DNA of 64,000 nt from Sporolactobacillus sp. CQH2019. GTDB taxonomy: Bacteria; Bacillota; Bacilli; Bacillales; Sporolactobacillaceae. Below are positions 36,780 to 45,352 of this stretch, piece after piece (position 1 is the stretch's first letter; every line of letters starts with the position of its first letter). The stretch is taken from contig NZ_JARAJZ010000005.1 of the NCBI RefSeq assembly GCF_028765345.1, forward strand, positions 279,641-343,640. The letters run 5' to 3'. Position numbers and translations under genes: made by a program. Under the pieces are notes generated by a model. The model did not search any database, was not told the origin of the DNA, and saw nothing but the letters and a program-made list of their open reading frames with translations.

Positions 36780-37676
36780 TCACCCCTTCCAGTAACGTCT
36801 GACCGCGCAAAGTTCCTTCTCATAAACCGTTCCGGCCAGCACAGTGAGATCAACTCTTTTACCGGGCGTCGGGGAATGAATCATCTTTCCGCCGCCCGCA
36901 TAGATGCCGACATGGTGAATATAGCCTTTCCCTTCATTGTAGGCGAAAAAAAGCAAATCGCCGGGTTCCATGGACTGCGGGTCGATTTTTCTGCCGCCGG
37001 CCGATTGATCGTCCGCGTCGCGGGGAATCAGATACCCTCCGGCCCGCAGCATTGAAAAACTGAACCCTGAACAATCATAGCCGTAGGCGCTCATGCCCGA
37101 CCAGAGATAGGGAAGCCCGATAAAACGCTGCGCATTTCGGACGATCCGTTCACCCGAAGCACGTCGGCTCCGCGATGGGAACACGACGGCTTTTCTGCTG
37201 AGCAGTCCCAATCCGACCGGACTGTCCACTTTGACCGTCGATTCATCCTCATCGACAAGCGGGAGAAAAGTGGCAAAACTCAGATCAAATGACGGTTGTC
37301 CGTCACTTCGGATAAACGGAGCGGTTTTGCTTTGCACCATTACCTTTTCGACGGGATGATCGGCCGCTCCTTCCGCAAGCTGGCCGAGCGGCATCCAGCC
37401 CGGGTAACCGCGTGCGTCCTTTGCCGACTTCTGAGACGGGACCGCGACTTTGGCCCAGCCGCCCTGTATGTCGTCGATGATGACTGCGTCTCCGAACAAG
37501 ACCTGAGTCTGCAGCCTCTTCTCTTCACACAAGGCAATATTTTCTTCACGGGTCATTGCCGTCAGCCACTCGGCAATATCCGCTGCTTCAGACACCGCCG
37601 CGGCATCGACGGGACGGGCCGATGACGGATCTGTCCAAACGGTTGCTACGGGAACGGCCGCCCTTCTCAAGTCCAC
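36780..37676 (-). CDS. ykfC: Gamma-D-glutamyl-L-diamino acid endopeptidase (NlpC/P60)
   Basis: 298 residues, GTG start with GGGAG about 10 nt upstream. N-terminal SH3b-like region (QTQVLFGDAV and SQKSAKDARGYPGWM) that recognises the free N-terminal L-Ala. The C-terminal NlpC/P60 domain has Cys202 (YDCSGFS), His255 (HHVGIYAG) and His267 (MIHSPTPG). Cuts between D-Glu and diaminopimelate in L-Ala-gamma-D-Glu-DAP peptides. No signal peptide, as for the cytoplasmic Bacillus YkfC. It lies 6 nt after ykfB and just before ykfD, the same order as in Bacillus subtilis. Confidence 0.93.
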   Translation of the reverse strand: MDLRRAAVPVATVWTDPSSARPVDAAAVSEAADIAEWLTAMTREENIALCEEKRLQTQVLFGDAVIIDDIQGGWAKVAVPSQKSAKDARGYPGWMPLGQLAEGAADHPVEKVMVQSKTAPFIRSDGQPSFDLSFATFLPLVDEDESTVKVDSPVGLGLLSRKAVVFPSRSRRASGERIVRNAQRFIGLPYLWSGMSAYGYDCSGFSFSMLRAGGYLIPRDADDQSAGGRKIDPQSMEPGDLLFFAYNEGKGYIHHVGIYAGGGKMIHSPTPGKRVDLTVLAGTVYEKELCAVRRYWKG

Positions 37677-37682
37677 AATAAC

Positions 37683-38786
37683 TCATTCTCCCTTCAATGA
37701 TCGATCGTCCATCAGCAGTTTTTTTATTCCAAGGCCCGGGTCCTTGGGGAGAAAAATTTGATTCTTGTGAAAGCGCACACCGCCGATCACCGGATCGGAG
37801 GCAAACATGAGCGGCGCATCGAAATCGCAGCGCGTGACGTTTTTCTTGCCCGCCGCAAAATGACAGGCAGCGGTCACGGAAATTTTCGATTCAATCATAC
37901 AGCCGACCATACACTCCACGCCGTAGGCCTCGGCCAGAGCATTAATTTTTTCCGCACCTGAAATGCCGCCTGCTTTCATTAGTTTGATGTTGATCAGGTC
38001 GCAGCCATGAATCGCCAGAAGGCGTGCGGCATCACGGGGACTGAAGACGCTCTCGTCGGCCATGATCGGAATCTCTGTATGTTCCGTTACCCGTTTCATT
38101 CCTTCAATATCCCACGCCGGAACCGGCTGCTCAACGAGTTCAATCCCGAGATCCATATTTTCCAAGCGATGAATCACGGCAATAGCTTCCTTGACACCCC
38201 ACCCCTGATTGGCATCTACCCTTAGTTTCACATGATTGCCGACAGCCCGGCGAATGCCGGCAATACGTTCAATATCTTCTCCGATTGTTGAATTGCCGAC
38301 TTTAATTTTCAATGTGTCGAAACCCATTGCAACAAGCGACTTGCTATCAGCAATCATCTCTTCGGCCCGGCTTACACTGACCGTATAGTCCGTTTCCAGC
38401 CGGTCCGTGTTGCCTCCCAGCAGCTGATAGAGAGGAAGGTTCGCCTTCTTGCCGAGGCAATCGTAAACAGCAATGTCGACAGCGGCTTTTGCACTGGAAT
38501 TGTTCAAAAGCGTTTTTTCAAGAATCGCCTCGATTCTCTCTCTCTGCTCCACAGCCAGCCCGATGATCGACGGCCGGATAATGTGTATGACGGCATAGTT
38601 AATACTTTCAAGACTGTCGCCGGTTATGACATGGGTCGGCGGGGCTGCTCCAATACCGACGGTTCCGTCGTCGCAGCAGAGATAGACGACGATGCTTTCT
38701 GCCTCCTTCACCGTTCGGAGCGCCGTTCTGAACGGTTTTTTCAGGGGAATTGAAAGCCTCCTTGTTTTAACATCAACGATTTTCAT
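37683..38786 (-). CDS. ykfB: L-Ala-D/L-Glu epimerase
   Basis: 367 residues from the ATG at 38786 (MKIVDVKTRRLSIPL). The 29 codons upstream are inside ykfA and not conserved. Enolase superfamily, muconate-lactonising subgroup. Lys160 and Lys162 (KIK), Asp191, Glu219, Asp244 and Lys268 fall at the positions known for the Bacillus enzyme. It epimerises the D-Glu of the L-Ala-D-Glu dipeptide released by YkfC, making it usable by ordinary peptidases. It lies 22 nt after ykfA. Confidence 0.95.
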   Translation of the reverse strand: MKIVDVKTRRLSIPLKKPFRTALRTVKEAESIVVYLCCDDGTVGIGAAPPTHVITGDSLESINYAVIHIIRPSIIGLAVEQRERIEAILEKTLLNNSSAKAAVDIAVYDCLGKKANLPLYQLLGGNTDRLETDYTVSVSRAEEMIADSKSLVAMGFDTLKIKVGNSTIGEDIERIAGIRRAVGNHVKLRVDANQGWGVKEAIAVIHRLENMDLGIELVEQPVPAWDIEGMKRVTEHTEIPIMADESVFSPRDAARLLAIHGCDLINIKLMKAGGISGAEKINALAEAYGVECMVGCMIESKISVTAACHFAAGKKNVTRCDFDAPLMFASDPVIGGVRFHKNQIFLPKDPGLGIKKLLMDDRSLKGE

Positions 38787-38808
38787 AGGTTGTCTTCTCT
38801 CCCGCTCT

Positions 38809-39729
38809 CTAGAAAACTCCTGGCTGAATCCACAACCGTTTTCTTCCCGCATCCAGAAGCGCCGCCGTCCCAAGCGGTACGGAAAAATTCGGCCGGCAGT
38901 GCCCGATCAGGAAGCCGCTCACGGCCGGTTTCCCCAAAGAACCAAAATATGTTTTGAAAACTTCACTAAAAGACGGAACGTCATTCTGCTCCCTCGGCCG
39001 ATTCAGACGGAAATCTCCGATCACAAAACCGGAAGCCCGGCTCAGTTTCCCGGCAAGGCGCAGCTGATTCAGCATGCTGTCCACCCGGTAGGGATCCTCA
39101 TCGACATCTTCAATCAGCAGCAGTTTATTTTTTGTATCGATTTCAAACGGCGTGCCCAGTGTACTGACCAGCAGTGAGAGGTTGCCGCCGACAAGCGTTC
39201 CTTCCGCAATTCCATCCGCAAGCACACTGAGATCGGATACCTGTTCGTCATATCTCAGCCAGCCCGGCTGAAGAAGCTGTAAAAATAGCTGTCTGGAAAG
39301 CAAAGGCACATCTTCCGCCCCCCAGTCGGAGGCAAGCATCGGTCCGTGAAAGGTCACCAGTCCCGTTATCTGACGGATGGCTGTGTGAAGGTAAGTGATG
39401 TCGCTGTATCCCCAGAAAATTTTCGGATGGCGGCGGATCAGATCGAAGTTGATCCGATCGGCAAAGCGCGCGCTCCCATATCCGCCTCTGGAGCAAATAA
39501 CCGCGCGGATCGTATCATCCGCAAACATCTCGTGAAAGTCGCTCAGACGTTCTTGATCCGAGCCGGCCAGATATCCATTCGCTTTCTGCACATATTTTCC
39601 GATCCTGACCCGGAAGCCGAGCTGTTTCAGCCAGTCGACGGCACGTTCCAGATTCTGCGGATCGGGCGGTCCGGCAGGGCTGATCACGCCGATTGTATCG
39701 CCCTTGCGCAATCGTTCCGGAATGATCAT
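38809..39729 (-). CDS. ykfA: LD-carboxypeptidase (murein tetrapeptide carboxypeptidase family)
   Basis: 306 residues from the ATG at 39729 with AGAGGGGG 5 nt upstream. The frame stays open for 33 more codons into the gap after dppE, but that extension has no ribosome binding site. S66/LdcA family: GYSD with Ser108 as nucleophile, and the partner Glu (LLIEDVDED) and His (LIGHC) later. SRGGYGSARF is also typical. It removes the terminal D-Ala from tetrapeptides before YkfC cuts. It is separated from dppE by 115 nt, the only real gap in the operon. Confidence 0.92.
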   Translation of the reverse strand: MIIPERLRKGDTIGVISPAGPPDPQNLERAVDWLKQLGFRVRIGKYVQKANGYLAGSDQERLSDFHEMFADDTIRAVICSRGGYGSARFADRINFDLIRRHPKIFWGYSDITYLHTAIRQITGLVTFHGPMLASDWGAEDVPLLSRQLFLQLLQPGWLRYDEQVSDLSVLADGIAEGTLVGGNLSLLVSTLGTPFEIDTKNKLLLIEDVDEDPYRVDSMLNQLRLAGKLSRASGFVIGDFRLNRPREQNDVPSFSEVFKTYFGSLGKPAVSGFLIGHCRPNFSVPLGTAALLDAGRKRLWIQPGVF

Positions 39730-39844
39730 AGCCGCCCCCTCTTTCTGATGACTTGATTTAGCCGAAAGCCGCTTCCCGATATCCGAAAACGGGTGGCAAT
39801 ACATGTCAGCCAGGATCTTTTCATCCATCTGTGCCGCTTTTGAG

Positions 39845-41458
39845 TTAATTGTTTTTCGACGCCCATTTCAAGTCGATGTAAGCGGCCGGATGGAAGACGA
39901 GTCCGTGAACCTGGCTGTTCAGCAGGAACGTCTGATTATAAAAATAGGTCGTAAAGAGCGGCATTTGCTGAAACAGCAGCTTTTCCGCTTTGTACATCAA
40001 TGCGTAGCGTTTACTGTCGTCTTTTTCATTCTTCGCCTGCCGGATCAGACTATCATATTCGCTGTTGTTCCACTGCATGCTGTTTATCGGCATTCCGGTC
40101 TGGAAATTTTCGAGAAAGTTGATCGGATCGCCGTAATCGGCAAGGAATGAACCGCGCGAAAACTGGAATTTTCCCGCTTTTTGCTGCGACTGGTATACGT
40201 TCCATTCCATATTGGCCAGCTTGATCGTGATGCCCAGATTTTTTTGGTACATCGCCTGAATCGCCTCTGCGATCGCCTTGTTGTTATCACTCGTATTATA
40301 TGTCAGAACGACTGGCGGGAGCGTTTTCCATCCTTCCTCTTTCATTCCCTGGGCAAGAAGCTTTCTTGCCTGTACGGGATCGTAGCCATAGAGGCTGCCG
40401 TTATGTGTACGGAAGTCCTGACCGCCCGGATCTTTAAATCCGGGCGAGACAAAGCCGTACGCCGGAACGTTTTTCTGTTTGACCACATAGTCCGTGATCT
40501 GCCGGTTGTCGACGGCCATGGCAAAAGCGCGGCGAATATTGATGTTATTGAAAGGTTTCATAGTGACATTCATACTGAAAAAGTAGGTTCCTGCCTGCGG
40601 CACGACGTGAACTTTTCCCTGTTTGAAAAATTGGTTGGAGAGGTCCGTCGGAACGCCGGCCATATCAAGCTGGCCCGTTTTATACATCTGATACTCAGTA
40701 TTCGAATCGCTGACCATTGCCCAGTCGACTTCATCAAGCTTGACAGTGTTTTTGTCCCAGTATGTGCTGCTCTTTTTAAACACCATCTCGGAATCGTGTT
40801 TCCAGGACGCCAGTTTGAACGGTCCGTCACCGACGAATGTGCTCGCGTCGGCATACCATTTAGGATTTTTTTCGGCCACTTTCTGATCGATCGGGAAGAA
40901 GGCCGGATTGGAAACCATGCTGATAAAATAAGACTGCGGCGAGGTCAGAGTGACCCGGAATGTTTTGGAATCGACGGCTTTCACCTGTACATCGCCGGCC
41001 GAACCCTTTCCGGTATTGTACGCTTCCCCGCCCGCGATCAGATAGGCAAGAAATGCGGCGGGAGCGGCCTTTTTCGGATCGAGCATCTGCTTCCAGGCGT
41101 AGACAAAATCGCCGGCCGTCAGATCGTCGCCATTGTCCCACTTCGCATTTTTACGAATATGGAACGTGTACGTCCTGCCGTCCGCGGAAACATCCCATTT
41201 CTGTGCGATCGCCGGCTGCGGCTCATTGTTCTTCCCAAGGCGCGTCAGCCCTTCCATCAGATTGTTCAGCGGATCCCATGAAACCTGATCATAGCCCATA
41301 GGCGGATCGAGAGATGTCGGCTCAGATCCGTTGTTCAGTTTCAATATTGCTTTTCCGCCGCTGCTTGATGCGTTCGGCCTGGCCGTACAGCCGCCGAAAG
41401 CCAAAATCAAAAGGACTGCTGCCCCAAGCAGCAATGTCATACTCAGCCGTTTTTTCAA
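39845..41458 (-). CDS. dppE: Peptide-binding lipoprotein (DppE/OppA type)
   Basis: 537 residues with a TTG start at 41458 that overlaps the dppD stop (TTGA), with GGGGGA 6 nt upstream. Lipoprotein signal: basic MKKRLS, hydrophobic core, lipobox LAFGGC with the lipidated Cys near residue 24. SBP family 5 body: NNGSEPTSLDPPMGYD, KNAKWDNGDDLTAGDFVYAW, FVGDGPFKLASWKHDSEMVF, and the C-terminal LPLFTTYFYNQTFLL. It captures murein-type or general oligopeptides outside the membrane for DppBC. Confidence 0.93.
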   Translation of the reverse strand: MKKRLSMTLLLGAAVLLILAFGGCTARPNASSSGGKAILKLNNGSEPTSLDPPMGYDQVSWDPLNNLMEGLTRLGKNNEPQPAIAQKWDVSADGRTYTFHIRKNAKWDNGDDLTAGDFVYAWKQMLDPKKAAPAAFLAYLIAGGEAYNTGKGSAGDVQVKAVDSKTFRVTLTSPQSYFISMVSNPAFFPIDQKVAEKNPKWYADASTFVGDGPFKLASWKHDSEMVFKKSSTYWDKNTVKLDEVDWAMVSDSNTEYQMYKTGQLDMAGVPTDLSNQFFKQGKVHVVPQAGTYFFSMNVTMKPFNNINIRRAFAMAVDNRQITDYVVKQKNVPAYGFVSPGFKDPGGQDFRTHNGSLYGYDPVQARKLLAQGMKEEGWKTLPPVVLTYNTSDNNKAIAEAIQAMYQKNLGITIKLANMEWNVYQSQQKAGKFQFSRGSFLADYGDPINFLENFQTGMPINSMQWNNSEYDSLIRQAKNEKDDSKRYALMYKAEKLLFQQMPLFTTYFYNQTFLLNSQVHGLVFHPAAYIDLKWASKNN

Positions 41459-42483
41459 AATGATTCCCCCTGATTCGATAGATTTTTAACCCATTGCCGG
41501 TTTTGATCGGCTCTTTTATCTAAAAGCCAGCAATCAACGGCATGATGCGCATCAAGCGTTGTTGCCGGCGGTTGCACGTGCTCGCACACTTCCATCGCGA
41601 ACGGGCAGCGCTGACTGAAAGCACAGCCCGGGGGAGGCGCAAAGAGATCCGGCGGCGCACCTTCAATCGGCCTGAGCGAGTCTGAAGGAAGATCAAGCCG
41701 GACGACGGAGTGCAGCAGGGCCTGAGTGTAAGGATGCCGGGACCGGTAGAAAATATCGCGTTTATCGCCCAGTTCGACGATTTTACCTGCATACATCACG
41801 GCAATCCGATCGGCCACTTTGGCGACTACCCCCAGATCATGGGTGATCATGATCATCGCCACACCGGTCTCTTTCTGGATTTTATCGAATAATTCAAGAA
41901 TCTGTGCCTGAATGGTCACGTCAAGCGCGGTGGTCGGCTCATCGGCAATCATCAGGTCGGGGCCGCAGATTAAGGCCATGGCAATCACGATTCTCTGCCG
42001 CATGCCGCCGCTGAACTGGTGCGGATACTGTTTCATCCGTTCTTCGGGATTGGAAATGCCGACCCGCTCAAGCATTTTCATCGCCTGGATTCCGGCCTGC
42101 GCTCTTGTTGCCCTTTTCTGATGCACAATGCCCTCCGTGAGCTGCGAGCCGATGGTCAGCGTCGGATTCAGGGCGGTCATCGGATCCTGAAAAATCATCG
42201 ACAGATCCACGCCTTGAATCCGGCGTTTTTGTTTCGGGCTCATTTTGACCATATCCTGCCCCTTGAAGACGACAGCCCCTTCCGTAATTGTGCCGGACGG
42301 TTCCGGGATCAGTCCCATGACTGCCAGCGACACTGTGCTTTTGCCGCAGCCGGACTCGCCGACAATCGCCAGCGTTTCCCCCTTTTTTAATGAAAAACTG
42401 ACACCGCGGACGGCGCGGACGGCTCCTGCGCGTGTCTTAAAGGAGACATGAAGATTCTCAACTTCAAGTAAATTCTGTTCCAC
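41455..42483 (-). CDS. dppD: Peptide ABC transporter ATPase (DppD type)
   Basis: 342 residues from the GTG at 42483 ([15 protein letters not shown]), with GAGGAG about 10 nt upstream in the tail of dppC. Walker [11 protein letters not shown]-loop [11 protein letters not shown], signature [15 protein letters not shown], Walker [13 protein letters not shown] and the C-terminal [15 protein letters not shown]. Partner of YkfD. It overlaps dppE by 4 nt. Confidence 0.93.
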   Translation of the reverse strand: MEQNLLEVENLHVSFKTRAGAVRAVRGVSFSLKKGETLAIVGESGCGKSTVSLAVMGLIPEPSGTITEGAVVFKGQDMVKMSPKQKRRIQGVDLSMIFQDPMTALNPTLTIGSQLTEGIVHQKRATRAQAGIQAMKMLERVGISNPEERMKQYPHQFSGGMRQRIVIAMALICGPDLMIADEPTTALDVTIQAQILELFDKIQKETGVAMIMITHDLGVVAKVADRIAVMYAGKIVELGDKRDIFYRSRHPYTQALLHSVVRLDLPSDSLRPIEGAPPDLFAPPPGCAFSQRCPFAMEVCEHVQPPATTLDAHHAVDCWLLDKRADQNRQWVKNLSNQGESF

Positions 42484-42488
42484 TGTCC

Positions 42489-43445
42489 TCAACTCCTCAA
42501 TTTCGGATCCATCGCATCCTGAAGTCCGTCGCCGAGAATATTGAATGCGAACATAGTCAGCGAGATAAACAGCGCCGGGAAGAACAGCTGCCACCAAAGT
42601 CCCTCAAGAAACGGAGTCAGTCCGTCGCTGGCCATGACGCCCCAGCTGGCGTAAGGCGCCTGAACGCCCAGCCCGAGAAAACTGAGGAAAGCTTCCGAAA
42701 AAATAGCCGACGGCACAGTCAGGGTCACCTGAACGATGATCGGGCCCATGGTGTTCGGGATCAGATCTTTGCGGATGATCCGCCATGCTTTGCTGCCGAA
42801 TGACTGCGAAGCGGTAACAAATTCATCATTTTTCAGCTGGAGAACCTGGCCGCGGACAATTCTCGCCATTCCCGTCCAGCCTGTCACTGTCAGAGCAACG
42901 ATGATTGTCAGGAGACTCGGCCCCATGACGACCATCAGAAGAATCACGACAAGCAGATAGGGCAGGCCGTACAAAATCTCAATGATCCGCATCATCACAA
43001 GATCCGTTCTGCCGCCGATGTAGCCGGAGAGGCCGCCGTATGCCACTCCGATCAGCAGATCGACCAGTGCCGCAACCAGCCCGACAAATAAAGAAATCCG
43101 TGCCCCGTACCATGTCCTTGCAAAAACATCCCGGCCAAGATTGTCCGTCCCGAACCAGTGGCCGGCGGACGGTTCAAGATTCTGCATGGCCAGATTCTGT
43201 GCCGTGACAGAATGGGACGAAAACATCGGACCGAATACGGCCATACAGACAAGCAAAGCAAGAAAAGTCAATCCTCCGAGCGCCAGCCTGTTTTTTCGCA
43301 GCCGGTACCAGACATCCTGCCAATAGGAAATGCTCGGACGAACCATCTCGCGCTGCTGTGCCCGATTCCGCTTCAATGGCCGGAACCAGGTATCGGGTAC
43401 CCTTTCCGGAGACGGCTGAAACTTTTCTTTCACCGCTGCCATCAT
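42489..43445 (-). CDS. dppC: Peptide ABC transporter permease (DppC type)
   Basis: 318 residues from the ATG at 43445, overlapping the dppB stop by 4 nt, with GGGAGG upstream. An N-terminal cytoplasmic tail and a first helix (LGGLTFLALLVCMAVFGPMF) precede the GTDNLGRDVFAR motif typical of OppC/DppC. The BPD transporter domain has about five more helices with the EAA loop near SQSFGSKAWRIIRKDLIPN. Confidence 0.93.
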   Translation of the reverse strand: MMAAVKEKFQPSPERVPDTWFRPLKRNRAQQREMVRPSISYWQDVWYRLRKNRLALGGLTFLALLVCMAVFGPMFSSHSVTAQNLAMQNLEPSAGHWFGTDNLGRDVFARTWYGARISLFVGLVAALVDLLIGVAYGGLSGYIGGRTDLVMMRIIEILYGLPYLLVVILLMVVMGPSLLTIIVALTVTGWTGMARIVRGQVLQLKNDEFVTASQSFGSKAWRIIRKDLIPNTMGPIIVQVTLTVPSAIFSEAFLSFLGLGVQAPYASWGVMASDGLTPFLEGLWWQLFFPALFISLTMFAFNILGDGLQDAMDPKLRS

Positions 43446-44377
43446 TTTGCCTCCCTGCCCATCTTTATTCTCGGATCGAGCCATCCGTAAGCGATATCCA
43501 CCAGAAAAAGCATCACAATCAGAATGGCGCTGTAAAAAACGGTGGTTCCCATGATGACCGGATAATCGCGCGAATTAATGCTGTCGACAAAATATTTTCC
43601 CATACCGGGAATAGCGAAGATTTTCTCAATAACAAAGGTCCCGGTCAGAATGGCCGCCGCCAGTGTACCGAGAACCGTGACAACGGGAAGAAGGGCATTC
43701 TTCAATGCATGTTTGAACACAATCAGGGCCGGAGAAAGCCCTTTTGCCTGTGCGGTTCTAATATAATCGCGGGTCAGAACTTCCAGCATACTGGAGCGGA
43801 TCAGACGGGCAATGATCGCCATCGGCCCCGTTGCCAGCGCAATAATAGGCAGAATCATATAACGGATCCCCTGCCAGGTCCCGGCCGGAAGCAGCTGGAG
43901 ATTGACGGCAAATTCCTGAATCAGCAGAGTGGCAAGCACAAAATCCGGAATTGAAATGCCGAGGACAGCGATCGTCATCGCCGCATAATCAACCATTCCG
44001 TTATGTTCTAACGCCGCGAGGATGCCAAGCAGCATTCCTGAAAGGACGGCGACAATCAGCGTCCACATACCGAGCTCGAACGATACCGGAAAACCGCGGC
44101 CCAGTAAATCGTTGACGGTCTGGTCGGGCTGTTTGATCGACGGGCCGAAATTGAAGGTCGCAACCGACTTCAGATAGATCAAATACTGAACGGGAAGCGG
44201 CTGATCCATATGATAATGCGCCTCCATATTCTGCAAAGCGGCACCGCTGATTGTTTTCCCGCTGCTGCTGTTGAACGGGGAACCGGGGATCGCGTGCATC
44301 AGAATAAAGGTCAGCGTTGTGATAACCCAAAGTGTCAGAATCATCGCTATAAATCTTTTCATCATGAACTTTGCCAA
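43442..44377 (-). CDS. dppB: Peptide ABC transporter permease (DppB type)
   Basis: 311 residues if it starts at the TTG at 44377, 8 nt after GGGAGG; ATGs follow at 44365 and 44362 and are alternatives. Six helices: the first begins RFIAMILTLWVITTLTFILM, then LPVQYLIYLKS typical of OppB, and an EAA loop (DYIRTAQAKGLSPALIVFKH). First gene of the nine-gene dpp-ykf operon. A CodY-like box lies 38 nt upstream. No dppA (D-aminopeptidase) precedes it, unlike Bacillus subtilis. Confidence 0.93.
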   Translation of the reverse strand: MAKFMMKRFIAMILTLWVITTLTFILMHAIPGSPFNSSSGKTISGAALQNMEAHYHMDQPLPVQYLIYLKSVATFNFGPSIKQPDQTVNDLLGRGFPVSFELGMWTLIVAVLSGMLLGILAALEHNGMVDYAAMTIAVLGISIPDFVLATLLIQEFAVNLQLLPAGTWQGIRYMILPIIALATGPMAIIARLIRSSMLEVLTRDYIRTAQAKGLSPALIVFKHALKNALLPVVTVLGTLAAAILTGTFVIEKIFAIPGMGKYFVDSINSRDYPVIMGTTVFYSAILIVMLFLVDIAYGWLDPRIKMGREAK

Positions 44378-44414
44378 AAAGGCGGCCTCCCTTCGTAAAA
44401 TAGCCTGATAACAC

Positions 44415-44429
44415 AATATTCAAATAATT
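44415..44429 (-). promoter_or_regulatory. CodY-like box upstream of the dpp-ykf operon
   Basis: On the minus strand AATTATTTGAATATT matches the CodY consensus AATTTTCWGAAAATT at 12 of 15 positions. It lies 38 nt before the dppB start and overlaps a possible -35 (TTTGAA) that has TATTTT 16 nt downstream. CodY represses dpp in Bacillus subtilis, so nutrient-responsive control is likely. Confidence 0.55.
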
Positions 44430-44483
44430 GGTGATACATACCACGAAGTCTTGCCAAACGCCTGATACGTTTTCCTGAACGAC

Positions 44484-44517
44484 AAAATCCAGCCCTGAAA
44501 AACACGGGCTGGATTTT
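44484..44517 (-). terminator. Terminator of the DUF3870 gene
   Basis: AAAATCCAGCCC and GGGCTGGATTTT form a perfect 12-bp stem around a 10-nt loop, 8 nt after the stop codon. T runs lie on both sides, so it could act in both directions. It isolates DUF3870 from dppB. Confidence 0.9.
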
Positions 44518-44525
44518 GCCTAGGT

Positions 44526-44852
44526 TTATGTAGACAAAGCGGCTACGACCTGATTATATTTCTTAAGCGCATCATTAAAAGCGACAATGAGCGCCCTTTG
44601 CGAGGAACCGAAATAGCGCAGGCGGATTTCATCGATAATAGACGAATCGTTTATAAACCGCCCGACAAGCAGAGAGCGGACAAAACGCACGGTCAGCTCT
44701 ATCGTCGCCGAACATTCCGCATCGATAATTCTTCCGTCCGTCCGATCAACGACCAGCCCGAGAAAAAACTGATGAAACTGGATCGTAATCGGATTCTTCT
44801 GCGAAGATTTCGAGTCACCGATAATGAAAATGGTATCATCGTTATAATGCAT
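44526..44852 (-). CDS. DUF3870 family protein
   Basis: 108 residues; AAAGG lies about 11 nt before the ATG. Family features: DTIFIIGDSKSSQKNPIT near the N-terminus, IDAECSATIELT in the middle and RYFGSSQRALIVAFNDALKK near the C-terminus. Small soluble protein of unknown function found in many Firmicutes, often beside transporters or amino-acid enzymes. It has its own terminator and is probably transcribed alone. Confidence 0.85.
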   Translation of the reverse strand: MHYNDDTIFIIGDSKSSQKNPITIQFHQFFLGLVVDRTDGRIIDAECSATIELTVRFVRSLLVGRFINDSSIIDEIRLRYFGSSQRALIVAFNDALKKYNQVVAALST

Positions 44853-45220
44853 CTTTCAAAATTCCTTTCCAAATGTATCTTTCAGATGATTCAAGGGGCT
44901 GTCAATGGGTCGTTGCAGAAACCTGAACCGTGAAAACATTTTAAAGGAATAAAGTAAGTATAAAGTCGAAATCAATATATGTCAATATTTAAAAAATTGT
45001 TTTTTTACATAATTAAAAGAAATAATTGATGGTGGACGCATACCGATTTCTATGACCTGACGACGTAAAAACATCCTATAATCCGAATCTTAGGAAATTT
45101 TGATCCGGCTGCAGAGAGCGGGTGCATGCTTTAACCGCGGTCACGGCGCTCCGATGCTGAAGAAACTGCCGGGAGCCGAATTTTCAGATTTATCCGGTAT
45201 TTTATATTAAAAAAGCCCAG
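44853..45220. other. Intergenic region, AT-rich, without a recognisable gene
   Basis: Contains the DUF3870 promoter region on the minus strand (AT-rich from about 44940 to 45030) and the tail beyond the MFS terminator. No gene or strong motif was seen in 45030-45220. Confidence 0.4.
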
Positions 45221-45254
45221 AAAAAACGTCCCATCCGCCGATTTTCCGGCGATG
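45221..45254 (-). terminator. Terminator of the MFS exporter gene
   Basis: On the minus strand CATCGCCG...CGGCGGATG (complement of 45232-45254) is followed after 5 nt by six T. It lies about 100 nt after the stop codon. Confidence 0.75.
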
Positions 45255-45352
45255 AGACACCTGCTTTTTCATTTTACAACCATCGATCACAATAAAGACA
45301 TCCGCCCGATTGCCCGGCGGCACCTCGCGGACAGCCTCCCGGCAATCACGGC

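Noticed and set aside
40181-41281. 366-codon frame on plus, antisense to dppE
   Set aside because: dppE is unmistakable on the minus strand; the antisense frame is an artefact of its codon use.
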